Origin: Labrys sedimenti
GTDB lineage: Bacteria > Pseudomonadota > Alphaproteobacteria > Rhizobiales > Labraceae
Length of the DNA: 64,000 nucleotides
Direction of reading: 5' to 3'
NCBI RefSeq assembly: GCF_034424805.1
Contig: NZ_JAXOUF010000002.1
Span: 868,001-932,000 of the forward strand
This document shows, piece by piece, positions 32,706 to 40,290 of the stretch. The notes below the pieces were generated by a model. It was given only the letters and a program-made list of their open reading frames with translations. It had not been told where the DNA came from and did no database searches. The translations under genes and the position numbers were made by a program. Positions within the stretch are counted from its first letter, which is position 1. Each line of letters opens with the position of its first letter.

Positions 32706-33731
32706 TCACGCCTTGTCGGTAACGCCCGCCTGCGCGAAGGTCGCCATGCCGGTATGGCAGGCAAGCGCCGCTTTGATAAGAGATACCGCCAAGGCCGCGC
32801 CGGATGCTTCGCCGAGTCGCATATTGAGATCAAGCAGCGGCTTCTTGCCGAGCCGAGCCAGAACATCGCCATGGGCGCCCTCGGCAGAGACATGTCCCGC
32901 GATGCAATGGTCCAGCAGGGCGGGATCCATCGCGTGGAGGATCGCGGCGGCGGCGCAGACGACATAGCCGTCCAGCACCACGGGCACGCGCTGGCTTCGA
33001 GCCGCCAGGATGGCGCCGGCCATCGCGGCGATTTCACGGCCGCCCAGGCGCCGCAGCACTTCGAGGGGGTCCTTGAGATGACTGCGGTGGAATTCGACCG
33101 CGGCCGAGACAGCCGCGATCTTGCGGGCGAGGCCGGCATCGTCGACACCCGTGCCGCGACCGACCCAATGAGCGGCTTCTCCGCCATAGAGGGCGTGATA
33201 GATGGCGGCGGCGATGGTGGTGTTGCCAATGCCCATCTCACCCAGGACCAGCAGGTCGATGCCGCCGGAGACCGCCTCCATGCCGAAGGCCATGGTGGCA
33301 GCACAGGCCTTCTCGTCGAGCGCTGCCTCGCAGGTTATGTCGCCGGTGGGGATGTCCAGGGCGAGATCGAAAACCTTGAGGCCGATGTCGAAGGTCGAGC
33401 AGATCTGGTTGATCGCGGCACCCCCTGCCGCGAAATTCTCCAGCATCTGGCGTGTGACTTCCTGCGGATAGGGCGAAACGCCGCGGGCGACCACGCCGTG
33501 ATTGCCGGCGAAGATCGCCACCAGGGGGCGCGAGACGGTGGGGGAGGGCGTGGCCTGAACGGCAGCGAGCCATTCGACGATGGTCTCCAGCCGGCCGAGG
33601 CTGCCCGGCGGCTTGGTCAGTTGACCGTCACGCTGCTTCACACCCGCCACGGCGTTGGCGTCGAGGGCGGGCATGCTACGGGCGAGCTCGCGGATGTCGT
33701 CGAAGGGCAGGGCGGTGCCGGCAAAAGCCAT
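32706..33731 (-). CDS. cobT: Nicotinate-nucleotide-dimethylbenzimidazole phosphoribosyltransferase
   Basis: The 341-residue enzyme transfers phosphoribose from nicotinate mononucleotide to 5,6-dimethylbenzimidazole to make alpha-ribazole phosphate, the lower ligand of cobalamin. Family segments: KPPGSLGRLETIVEWLAAVQ, FAGNHGVVARGVSPYPQEVTRQM, LGEMGIGNTTIAAAIYHAL, and the catalytic Glu in MRLGEASGAALAVSLIKAA. ATG 33731 gives the family-typical length and the MAFAGTALPF start. It is divergent from cobS. Together they encode the late steps of cobalamin assembly. Confidence 0.95.
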   Translation of the reverse strand: MAFAGTALPFDDIRELARSMPALDANAVAGVKQRDGQLTKPPGSLGRLETIVEWLAAVQATPSPTVSRPLVAIFAGNHGVVARGVSPYPQEVTRQMLENFAAGGAAINQICSTFDIGLKVFDLALDIPTGDITCEAALDEKACAATMAFGMEAVSGGIDLLVLGEMGIGNTTIAAAIYHALYGGEAAHWVGRGTGVDDAGLARKIAAVSAAVEFHRSHLKDPLEVLRRLGGREIAAMAGAILAARSQRVPVVLDGYVVCAAAAILHAMDPALLDHCIAGHVSAEGAHGDVLARLGKKPLLDLNMRLGEASGAALAVSLIKAALACHTGMATFAQAGVTDKA

Positions 33732-33902
33732 TGGGATGTTTCCAATGTGGGAGAGATGATTTGCCGCGCTTATAGACCGACGACCGCGCGGCGGAAAGGT
33801 CGCGTGACGACGGTTGATGCCCCGGTCTCGACACGGGGGAGCAGGCAGGAGCCGGGCTGTGCGAGCCCGTCGCACCGTTGATTTGATGGGTGTCAGCATG
33901 GC

Positions 33903-34724
33903 ATGCAGGTTGTCGCCATGATGCATTCCCCCTTTCTCGCCAGCGTTCCGCAGGCTCTGCGCTTCTGGTCGCGCTTGCCGTTGCCCGTCCTGTCCTTCGA
34001 GGCCGATCCGCATGGCCGGCCCGACATGGAGCGGCTGGCGCCGGTGACGCCGCTGGCCGGGGCCGTGCTCGGCCTGGCGGCCGCCATCGTACTGATTATC
34101 GCCCATCTCGCCGGCTTGCCTGCAACGGTTGCCGCCATCTTCGCGGTCGCTGCCCTGGCGGTGATGACCGGTGCCATGCATGAGGACGGGCTTGCCGATG
34201 TCGCCGATGGTTTCGGCGGTGGCGGCACGCTCGAGCGCAAGCTGGAGATCATGCGTGATTCGCGCATCGGTGCGTATGGAGCGACCGCCCTGATGCTGGC
34301 TCTCGCCGCCCGGGTGTCACTGCTTGCTGCGTTGCTGACGACGACAGGCGATGTCTGGCGCACGGGCATGGTCCTGGCCGCTGCCGTCGGCACTTCCCGC
34401 ATCCTGGGGCTGTTGCCGCTGGTTTTGCTGGGGCCGGCGCGCCCGGATGGTGCCGGCGCTTCGGCAGGCCGGTTGACCGGCCATGCCTGGCGCTCCGGCG
34501 CCGTCCCCGCCATGATCGCAACGGCTTTGCTGGCCTGGGCCGGAACCGGCCATTTCATGTCGGTTCTCGCACCCCTGGCGGGGCTTGCGGCGGCCTATGC
34601 TGTCATGCGGCTGGCTGAACGGCAGATTGGCGGGCAGACCGGCGATGTCTGTGGTGCTGCCGTGATGCTCGCCGAAATGGCAATCCTGGCAGGCGCTCTG
34701 GCGCCTCTGGGCTGGCATGTCTAA
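33903..34724 (+). CDS. cobS: Adenosylcobinamide-GDP ribazoletransferase
   Basis: The 273-residue inner-membrane enzyme (CobS/CobV) joins adenosylcobinamide-GDP and alpha-ribazole to give adenosylcobalamin. Motifs include FWSRLPLP, LAPVTPLAGAVLG, and the catalytic acidic segment MHEDGLADVADGFGGGGTLERKLEIMRDSRIGAYG. About six hydrophobic helices follow. It is divergent from cobT with 171 bp between. That gap contains no recognisable cobalamin riboswitch. Confidence 0.95.
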   Translation: MQVVAMMHSPFLASVPQALRFWSRLPLPVLSFEADPHGRPDMERLAPVTPLAGAVLGLAAAIVLIIAHLAGLPATVAAIFAVAALAVMTGAMHEDGLADVADGFGGGGTLERKLEIMRDSRIGAYGATALMLALAARVSLLAALLTTTGDVWRTGMVLAAAVGTSRILGLLPLVLLGPARPDGAGASAGRLTGHAWRSGAVPAMIATALLAWAGTGHFMSVLAPLAGLAAAYAVMRLAERQIGGQTGDVCGAAVMLAEMAILAGALAPLGWHV

Positions 34725-34760
34725 ATTATTGATACCTCGCTTAGTCGGATTGTGAACGCC

Positions 34761-35009
34761 ATGCAGATCACCTCCACACCTTGCGTCGCCATTTGCCGCA
34801 TCGATGCGGCGAGCGGCTTCTGCATCGGTTGCGGACGCACCAGCCTGGAAATCGGTCGCTGGGTGGAGATGAGCGAGGAGGATCGCCTGGTGCTGATGGC
34901 GAGATTGCCGGATCGCTTTTCGCGAACGCCGGCCTTGCAAGCCGCCCGCGATGCTTTCGACGCCATGATGGCGGCGCGGCGGCGGACCGGGCGGCGCAAT
35001 CGCGTATGA
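34761..35009 (+). CDS. DUF1289 small cysteine-rich protein
   Basis: The 82-residue protein has the DUF1289 pattern C-x2-IC-RID-x3-GFC-x-GCGRT-x2-E-x3-W with four conserved cysteines (CVAICRIDAASGFCIGCGRTSLEIGRW). This suggests a small zinc- or iron-binding fold. The biochemical role is unknown. ATG 34761 is used, and GTG 34752 is in frame. It follows cobS by 36 bp on the same strand and may be cotranscribed. Confidence 0.88.
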   Translation: MQITSTPCVAICRIDAASGFCIGCGRTSLEIGRWVEMSEEDRLVLMARLPDRFSRTPALQAARDAFDAMMAARRRTGRRNRV

Positions 35010-35091
35010 ATGCCACATTTGAATGGCTGAACTCCCTGTGGGCGGTTGCACCAAATCGCCGGGTACTTTGGGGAAGCATCGAGGAGATGGC

Positions 35092-35877
35092 ATGATTCGG
35101 ATCGGCGCTCTCATCTTGGCTGCAGCTTTCGCCGCCTTCACCGGCGGTACGGCCTCGGCAAGGGAGTGGAAATCCATCCGCATCGCCACCGAGGGCGGCT
35201 ATCCGCCCTTCAACCAGCTCGATGCCAAGGATGAGCCCATCGGTTTCGATGTCGATATCGCCAAGGCGCTCTGCCGGAAAATGGATGCGGCCTGCAGTTT
35301 CGAAGTCCTCGATTGGGATACCCTGATTCCGTCCTTGAACGCCGGCAAGGTCGACGCCATCGTCTCCTCCATGTCGATCACGCCGGAGCGGCGGCGCCAG
35401 GTCGCTTTCACCAATCGCTATTACGATCGACCGACGAGCTTCGTGGCACGCAAGGACAGCAAGATCGCCGCCTGGGATGCGGCGGGGCTGAAGGACAGGG
35501 TGGTCGGCGTCGTCGCCAACACGGTGCAGGCTTCCTTCCTGCAGGCGGAGATCCAGGCAGGAGGCGCCCAGATCAAGCTTTATGGCAACCAAAGCGAGGC
35601 CAATGCCGATCTTGTGACCGGGCGCCTCGATGCCGTGCTTGCCGACAAGCTGATGCTGGCCGGCTGGCTGGGCAAGCCCGAAAGCACCTGCTGTGAACTG
35701 AAGGCCGATGTCGACCTGGCGAAATATGCCAGGTTCTTCGGGGAAGGCGAGGGGATCGCCCTGCGCAAGAGCGATGTGGATCTTGCCGAAAAATTCAACA
35801 AGGCGATTGCCGATATCGTCGCCGATGGCACCTACAAGACGATCAACGACAAATATTTCCCCTTCTCGATCTATTGA
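35092..35877 (+). CDS. Family 3 amino-acid-type solute-binding protein
   Basis: The 261-residue periplasmic protein has a signal peptide (IRIGALILAAAFAAFTGGTASA). The SBP_bac_3 fold follows: IRIATEGGYPPFNQLDAKDEPIGFDVDIAKALCRKM, DWDTLIPSLNAGKVDAIVSSMSITPERRRQVAFTNRYYDRP, and the end DGTYKTINDKYFPFSIY. Close relatives bind basic or polar amino acids such as lysine, arginine, ornithine or histidine. No permease or ATPase genes are adjacent, so it must use a transporter encoded elsewhere. GAGGAG precedes ATG 35092. Confidence 0.93.
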   Translation: MIRIGALILAAAFAAFTGGTASAREWKSIRIATEGGYPPFNQLDAKDEPIGFDVDIAKALCRKMDAACSFEVLDWDTLIPSLNAGKVDAIVSSMSITPERRRQVAFTNRYYDRPTSFVARKDSKIAAWDAAGLKDRVVGVVANTVQASFLQAEIQAGGAQIKLYGNQSEANADLVTGRLDAVLADKLMLAGWLGKPESTCCELKADVDLAKYARFFGEGEGIALRKSDVDLAEKFNKAIADIVADGTYKTINDKYFPFSIY

Positions 35878-35892
35878 GCCCGGCAGCTGCTC

Positions 35893-36017
35893 GAACGTTT
35901 TGCGATTTGGTGGAAACACCAAGAATCGCAGGGACGCCTTAGCCAATCCTTTGGATTGGCTTGGGAACACGGAGCCGGAGCAAATAAGCGTTCACGCTTG
36001 CACGCGCTTTGCTCTAG
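35893..36017 (-). repeat. Rhizobial intergenic mosaic repeat, copy 3
   Basis: Reverse orientation: AACGTTTTGCGATTTGG at the left, CACGCGCTTTGCTCTAG at the right. It is longer than the other copies because AGCCAATCC-TTT-GGATTGGCT, a perfect palindrome, is present in the middle at about 35941-35961. Confidence 0.85.
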
Positions 36018-36044
36018 AAGCGCTGGGACAAAGGAGTTCTTGCG

Positions 36045-36920
36045 ATGAAAGTGGCGTTTCTCGGTCTCGGCGTGATGGGCTTTCCGATGGCGGGCCATCT
36101 GACCGTAAAGGGTGGCCATCAGGTCACCGTCTACAATCGTACGCCCGCCAAGGCGCAGGCCTGGGTAGAGAAATACGGCAACGCCTCTGCGCCGACCCCG
36201 GCCGAGGCAGCCAAGGATGCCGACATCGTCTTTGCCTGCGTGGGCAATGACGATGATTTGCGCTCGGTGACGACTGGGCCGCAAGGCGCCTTTTCCGGCA
36301 TGAAGAAGGGCGCCATCTTCGTCGACCACACCACAGCTTCCGCCGAGGTCGCGCGCGAACTCTATGAAGCTGCCGGCAAGCTTGGCCTCGGCTTCGTCGA
36401 CGCTCCGGTTTCCGGTGGGCAGGCCGGCGCCGAGAACGGTGCGCTCGGGGTGATGTGCGGCGGCGATGCCGATGTCTATGCCCGGGCCGAACCGGTGATC
36501 GCCCATTATGCCAAGGCTTGCCAGCTCATGGGTCCTTCGGGCGCCGGTCAGCTGACCAAGATGGTCAATCAGATCTGCATCGCCGGGCTGGTGCAGGGCC
36601 TGTCCGAGGGCGTCCATTTCGCCAACAAGGCCGGGCTCGACCTCGAGAAGGTGATCGGCGTGATCTCGAAGGGAGCCGCGCAATCCTGGCAGATGGAAAA
36701 TCGCTGGAAGCCGATGCAGGAAGGCAAGTTCGATTTCGGCTTCGCGGTCGACTGGATGCGCAAGGATCTGGGCATCTGCCTCGAAACCGCCCGGGCGAAC
36801 GGTGCCCAATTGCCGGTGACGGCCCTGGTCGACCAGTTCTATGCCGAGGTCCAGGCCATGGGCGGCCGGCGCTGGGATACCTGCAGCCTCGTCGCCCGGC
36901 TCGAAAAGCCGCGCAGTTGA
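36045..36920 (+). CDS. 3-hydroxyisobutyrate dehydrogenase-family oxidoreductase
   Basis: The 291-residue NAD(P)-dependent beta-hydroxyacid dehydrogenase has Rossmann motif FLGLGVMGFPMAGHL at the start and FVDHTTASAEVARELYE. The substrate loop reads DAPVSGGQAGAENGAL, and the catalytic Lys lies in GAGQLTKMVNQICIAG. Relatives oxidise 3-hydroxyisobutyrate or reduce tartronate or glyoxylic semialdehydes, and the sequence does not separate these. AAAGGAG precedes the ATG. The next small gene lies 27 bp downstream. Confidence 0.92.
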   Translation: MKVAFLGLGVMGFPMAGHLTVKGGHQVTVYNRTPAKAQAWVEKYGNASAPTPAEAAKDADIVFACVGNDDDLRSVTTGPQGAFSGMKKGAIFVDHTTASAEVARELYEAAGKLGLGFVDAPVSGGQAGAENGALGVMCGGDADVYARAEPVIAHYAKACQLMGPSGAGQLTKMVNQICIAGLVQGLSEGVHFANKAGLDLEKVIGVISKGAAQSWQMENRWKPMQEGKFDFGFAVDWMRKDLGICLETARANGAQLPVTALVDQFYAEVQAMGGRRWDTCSLVARLEKPRS

Positions 36921-36947
36921 TCGGGCGAGGATAGGAAAGCCGCACGC

Positions 36948-37283
36948 ATGAAGACCCTCGAGGATATGGGCTCGCCGCCGGGTTTCGATGGCGAGCCGGA
37001 CTACAATGCCGAGACAGACGAGGAAGAGGGCAAGCTCTATGAAAGCCTGATGCTGGCCACGGCATCCGGGCTCGACGAAGCTGTCGCCAGCCTTGTCGCC
37101 TTCCTGCAACGCCATGTCGGTGCCGAATTGGAGACGACTTCCGAGGATGTCGCCGGTGTGCGCAGCTGGGTGGGGAGAGCCCAGACGGCGGCACAGTCGG
37201 TGGATGCGCAATTGACCGACTTCGGGGACTATCGCGGCGGCTATCTGCGCCTCGTCTCCGATTTGGATGGCTCGCGATCTTGA
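36948..37283 (+). CDS. Hypothetical acidic protein
   Basis: The 111-residue cytoplasmic protein is rich in Asp/Glu near the N-terminus (DGEPDYNAETDEEEGKLYESL) and has amphipathic helices in the remainder. No family is recognised. It lies 27 bp after the dehydrogenase gene on the same strand, so cotranscription is likely. Confidence 0.65.
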   Translation: MKTLEDMGSPPGFDGEPDYNAETDEEEGKLYESLMLATASGLDEAVASLVAFLQRHVGAELETTSEDVAGVRSWVGRAQTAAQSVDAQLTDFGDYRGGYLRLVSDLDGSRS

Positions 37284-37385
37284 CGGGGGGAGGCGACGCC
37301 TGACAGGAGGTTTCGCCGCCGAGGATTGTTCGCCCGTCGGCATTTTGCTAGAGGCCTTGTTTCATCCGTTTCACAGGAGCCGGAC

Positions 37386-37415
37386 ATGAGAGGCCTCAAA
37401 TCGTCGGACCGCTAG
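37386..37415 (+). CDS. Possible 9-residue leader peptide upstream of floR-like gene
   Basis: AGGAG lies 6 nt before an ATG that opens the nine-codon frame MRGLKSSDR, ending in TAG. The next base starts a 13-bp hairpin. Phenicol-exporter genes of the cmlA group are known to be controlled by nine-residue leader peptides through translational attenuation. The layout here is the same, though the peptide differs. Confidence 0.45.
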   Translation: MRGLKSSDR

Positions 37416-37445
37416 GCCGCAACGACATGTCGATGTTGTTGCGGC
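37416..37445 (+). promoter_or_regulatory. Attenuator-like hairpin
   Basis: GCCGCAACGACAT pairs with ATGTTGTTGCGGC (13 bp, one G-U) around the loop GTCG, immediately after the leader stop codon. No U-run follows. TCGGAC inside the leader can also pair with GTCCGA at 37451-37456 just past the hairpin, so two alternative folds are possible. Confidence 0.5.
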
Positions 37446-37524
37446 GTTCTGTCCGATCCCATCCGGTTTCGCACTAAAGAGGCAGACCGCCGCCGAATGT
37501 TTTCATTTGAGCGGATGTTTCGTC

Positions 37525-38745
37525 ATGCCTGCCAAAAACCCCGTCTGGGGCCATGCCTTGCCGTCGGCCCTGTTGCTGATGGCCCCCTTCGATATCCTCG
37601 CCTCCCTGGCCATGGATATCTATCTGCCCATCGTGCCCATCATGCCGGCGATGCTGGAAACCAGCGTAGCGGTGATTCAACTGACCCTCAGCCTCTATAT
37701 GGTGATGCTGGGGGCCGGGCAGATCGTCTTCGGGCCGCTGTCCGACCGCACCGGCCGCCGGCCGGTGCTGATCGGCGGTGCCGCCCTGTTCCTGCTTGCG
37801 TCTCTGGGACTTGCGGCGAGTTCCAACGCCGCTGTCTTCGTGGCCCTGCGCTTCCTGCAGGCGGCCGGCGCCTCCGCCTGCCTGGTGGCGACCTTCGCCA
37901 CGGTCCGGGACGTCTACGCCGAACGTCCCGAAGGCGCCGTCATCTACAGCCTGTTCAGCGCCATGCTCGCTTTCGTGCCGGCCTTGGGGCCGATTGCCGG
38001 GGCACTCATCGCCGATCAGTTCGGCTGGCGGGCAATCTTCCTCACGCTGGGACTGTTGATGGCCACCGCGTTCGCCCAAGCGGCGTGGCGCTGGCCCGAG
38101 ACCCGGCGAGAAGCGGTCGAGGTCGCTCGGCGTCCGGCCATTACGGTTCTCTCCAGCTATGCCTTCTGGACCTATACGGCGGGCTTCGGCACGGCGATGG
38201 GAAGCTTCTTCGTCTTCTTCTCCACCGCGCCGCGGGTGCTGATCGACAGGGCCGGCTATTCGCCTCTGGCCTTCAGCCTTGCCTTCGCCACGGCGGCCGT
38301 CGCCATGATGGTCGCAACCCGTTTCGTGCCAGGCCGTGTCGAGAGCTGGGGACGCCTGGGCTGCCTCAGGCGGGCCATGGTGACGATCCTGGCGGGCGCC
38401 GGCCTGCTTGCCTTGGGCGAGATGGCGGGAGCGGCATCCTGGTGGAGCTTTCTCGCGCCGATGTGGGTGGTCGCCGTCGGTATCGTCCTCGCCGGTGGTG
38501 TCGCTGCCAATGGTGCGCTCCAGGGCTTCGATGACATCGCCGGTGCCGCTGTTGCGCTCTATTTCTGCGTGCAGAGCCTGATGGTCAGTGTGGGCGGCAC
38601 CTTGGTCGTCCTGGTTCTGCCGGGGGATACCGCCTGGCCGCTGGTAGCCTATGCCGCCGGCATGGCGAGCCTGGTTCTTCTGCTTGCCGGAGCAAGGCGG
38701 GAAGGGCTGTCGAGGATCGACGTCGAGAATTCCTCCGCGGGCTGA
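37525..38745 (+). CDS. FloR/CmlA-family MFS phenicol exporter
   Basis: The 406-residue, 12-helix MFS efflux protein is closely like FloR over its full length: LPSALLLMAPFDILASLAMDIYLP (with Asp23, a key residue in FloR), IQLTLSLYMVMLGAGQIVFGPLSDRTGRRPVL, VATFATVRDVYAERPEGAVIY, FVPALGPIAGALIADQFGWRAIF, FFVFFSTAPRVLI and TAWPLV. It should export chloramphenicol or florfenicol with protons. Base composition matches its neighbours and no mobile element is near, so it looks like an intrinsic chromosomal relative and not a recent acquisition. ATG 37525 gives the FloR-like N-terminus. A leader peptide with hairpin lies upstream. Confidence 0.88.
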   Translation: MPAKNPVWGHALPSALLLMAPFDILASLAMDIYLPIVPIMPAMLETSVAVIQLTLSLYMVMLGAGQIVFGPLSDRTGRRPVLIGGAALFLLASLGLAASSNAAVFVALRFLQAAGASACLVATFATVRDVYAERPEGAVIYSLFSAMLAFVPALGPIAGALIADQFGWRAIFLTLGLLMATAFAQAAWRWPETRREAVEVARRPAITVLSSYAFWTYTAGFGTAMGSFFVFFSTAPRVLIDRAGYSPLAFSLAFATAAVAMMVATRFVPGRVESWGRLGCLRRAMVTILAGAGLLALGEMAGAASWWSFLAPMWVVAVGIVLAGGVAANGALQGFDDIAGAAVALYFCVQSLMVSVGGTLVVLVLPGDTAWPLVAYAAGMASLVLLLAGARREGLSRIDVENSSAG

Positions 38746-38766
38746 AGCATTTTGCTCCGGCCCGTC

Positions 38767-38795
38767 TTGTTCTCGTCACAAAGGCTTCCTATATA
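38767..38795 (+). promoter_or_regulatory. Sigma-70-type promoter of the RNA candidate
   Basis: TTGTTC (38767-38772) and TATATA (38790-38795) are separated by exactly 17 bp. Transcription should start near 38802. Confidence 0.6.
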
Positions 38796-38801
38796 GCCTT
38801 C

Positions 38802-38969
38802 CAAGGGTGATCCGGCGGACGCGTCGGGTGCCTGATCGAAAGGTAGCCCTACCACGGATGTACTGGGGGGTGGGCCGATTGAAATGAAAGGGCCGGCGTT
38901 TCGCCTTTGGGTTTGATCCTGGCCTTTGTCGCAAGGCAACCCCGTCAGCAATGGCGGGGTTTCGTTTTT
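38802..38969 (+). ncRNA. Candidate free-standing small RNA
   Basis: A promoter and a terminator frame about 168 nt with no convincing reading frame. Internal hairpins are visible: GGTAG-CC-CTACC, GGCG-TTT-CGCC, and GCCTT...AAGGC just before the terminator. The size and long paired ends could suit a 6S-type RNA, but a rod with a central bubble could not be shown by eye, so no family is assigned. It contains GTTTGATCCTGGC, which by chance resembles the start of 16S rRNA. Confidence 0.5.
38938..38969 (+). terminator. Rho-independent terminator of the RNA candidate
   Basis: The stem AACCCCG/CGGGGTT is followed by TCGTTTTT, a classic intrinsic terminator. Confidence 0.75.
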
Positions 38970-38978
38970 CTGGCGTCT

Positions 38979-39049
38979 TAGAGCGTTTTCCAGAAGAGTT
39001 GATAGACTTTTCGAACAAGAAAACGCGTCAAAACAAGAAGCTAGAGAAA
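38979..39049 (+). repeat. Rhizobial intergenic mosaic repeat, copy 4
   Basis: TTAGAGCGTTTTCCAG, then AAAACGCGTCAAAACAAGA and AGCTAGAG. This is the GCGTTTTC/AAAACGCGTCAAAA variant of the family, common in rhizobia. Confidence 0.8.
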
Positions 39050-39111
39050 GATGCAATTCGAGGTGACCCCGTCAAACCGCAAAACGCCATAGTCTTCGAG
39101 CGCCGAAGCGC

Positions 39112-39324
39112 TCACTCCTTGCGAATGAGGAAGAACCAGGCGAGATAGCCGCCGACCGCCAGGGCAATCAGCAGCATCACGGTCTGCTTGGTATCGGCGC
39201 TCAAGGCTGCGTCGCGTTGTGCCTGGGCGTAGCGGCTCGCCATTTCCGGGTTACTGCTGACATAGATGGCGGCAATGCCAAGTATGGCGACCAGTACCAG
39301 CAAGGTCCAGCGTGAACGAAACAA
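39112..39324 (-). CDS. Small hypothetical membrane protein
   Basis: The 70-residue product has two hydrophobic helices (WTLLVLVAILGIAAIYVSS and TVMLLIALAVGGYLAWFFLI) joined by a polar segment and ends in basic residues (RKE). No family is recognised. It is transcribed alone and flanked by two mosaic repeats. Confidence 0.6.
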   Translation of the reverse strand: MFRSRWTLLVLVAILGIAAIYVSSNPEMASRYAQAQRDAALSADTKQTVMLLIALAVGGYLAWFFLIRKE

Positions 39325-39412
39325 ATCAAATCCTCAACTTCAGACTGGCTGCATTCTCGGCCGGAATGCCGGCGATTTCACGTTAAGAAAGCGCAATTCT
39401 GGAACACAGTGT

Positions 39413-39486
39413 GCTCATGCATGAACTTCTTTGCTCGAGTTCCTTGTTTCGACACGTCCTTGCGCTTCCGCTAAATCCCAGAAAGC
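39413..39486 (+). repeat. Rhizobial intergenic mosaic repeat, degenerate copy 5
   Basis: CTTTGCTCGAGTTCCTTGTTTCGACACGTCCTTGCG resembles the TTTGCTC...TTTCGACGCGTCTTTGCG part of copy 1 with several changes. It touches the 3' end of the enoyl-CoA hydratase gene. Confidence 0.55.
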
Positions 39487-39490
39487 TTCG

Positions 39491-40276
39491 TCAGCGCCCC
39501 TGGAACAGTGGCGCCCGCTTGGCCAGGAAGGCGGCGACGCCTTCGGCAAAATCGTGCGAGGCGCCCGCCTCGCGCTGCAGCGCCGCTTCCAGGGCCAATT
39601 GGGCATCGAGATCGTTGTCGGCGCTGGCCAGCACCGCTTCGCGGATCATGCGGAAAGCCAGGGCCGGGCCCAGGGCGAGCTTGGCAGCAAAGGCCGCGAC
39701 GTCGTCGCGGAAGCTGGCATCCTCATAGAGCTTGTAGACGAGGCCCATGCGCAAGGCTTCCTCCGCCGGCACCGCCTCGGCGGTCAGCATGAGGGCGAGC
39801 GCGCGCTTGGGGCCGATCAGGCGCGGCAGCAGCCACGTGCCGCCGGCATCCGGGATCAGGGCGATCTTGGCGAAGGCTTCCTGCAGGGTCGCCGATCGCG
39901 ACGCCAGCACGATATCGCAGGCCAGGGCGATGTTCATGGACGCACCGACGGCCGGGCCGTTGAGTGCCGCGATGGTCGGCTTTGGAGAGCTGACGATCTG
40001 CTTGATCAGGGGGTTGTAGTCCCGTTCCAGGGCGGGGCCGAGGTCGATGTCACCCCGGCTGTCGCGCGGCAGGTCCTCGGTGAGGTCCTGGCCCGAGGAG
40101 AAGGCGCGCCCCTCACCGGTGAGCACGATCACCTTGACCTCGTCATCGGCAATTGCCGCTGAAAGCGCTGTTCGGAGTTCGGCGTGGAGGCTTGCCGTAA
40201 AGGCATTGAGCTTCGTGGGGCGGTTCAGCCTCAGAGTGCGTACCGAACCCACATTCTCCACCACCAACTCGCTCAT
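39491..40276 (-). CDS. Enoyl-CoA hydratase/isomerase family protein
   Basis: The 261-residue crotonase-fold protein has the oxyanion-hole segments GEGRAFSSGQDL and ALNGPAVGASMNIALACDIVLAS. The end AEGVAAFLAKRAPLFQGR is typical of PaaG/enoyl-CoA isomerase-like members. The SSGQDL segment and the Asp in IPDAGGTWLLPRLIG point to the PaaG branch (ring-1,2-epoxyphenylacetyl-CoA isomerase) rather than to plain hydratases. No other phenylacetate genes are near. ATG 40276 is chosen because the start is family-typical (MSELVVENVGSVRTLRLNRP). Confidence 0.9.
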   Translation of the reverse strand: MSELVVENVGSVRTLRLNRPTKLNAFTASLHAELRTALSAAIADDEVKVIVLTGEGRAFSSGQDLTEDLPRDSRGDIDLGPALERDYNPLIKQIVSSPKPTIAALNGPAVGASMNIALACDIVLASRSATLQEAFAKIALIPDAGGTWLLPRLIGPKRALALMLTAEAVPAEEALRMGLVYKLYEDASFRDDVAAFAAKLALGPALAFRMIREAVLASADNDLDAQLALEAALQREAGASHDFAEGVAAFLAKRAPLFQGR

Positions 40277-40290
40277 GCCGTACTCCCCGT

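Noticed and set aside
33732..33902. Cobalamin riboswitch between cobT and cobS
   Set aside because: The 171-bp gap has no B12-box-like sequence or long structured leader.
37525..38745. Recently acquired phenicol-resistance gene
   Set aside because: No transposase, integron or composition change is seen around it, and the protein is a clear but divergent FloR relative.
38912..38924. GTTTGATCCTGGC, as at the start of 16S rRNA
   Set aside because: Only 13 bases match and nothing after them resembles rRNA. It lies within a short transcript with its own terminator.
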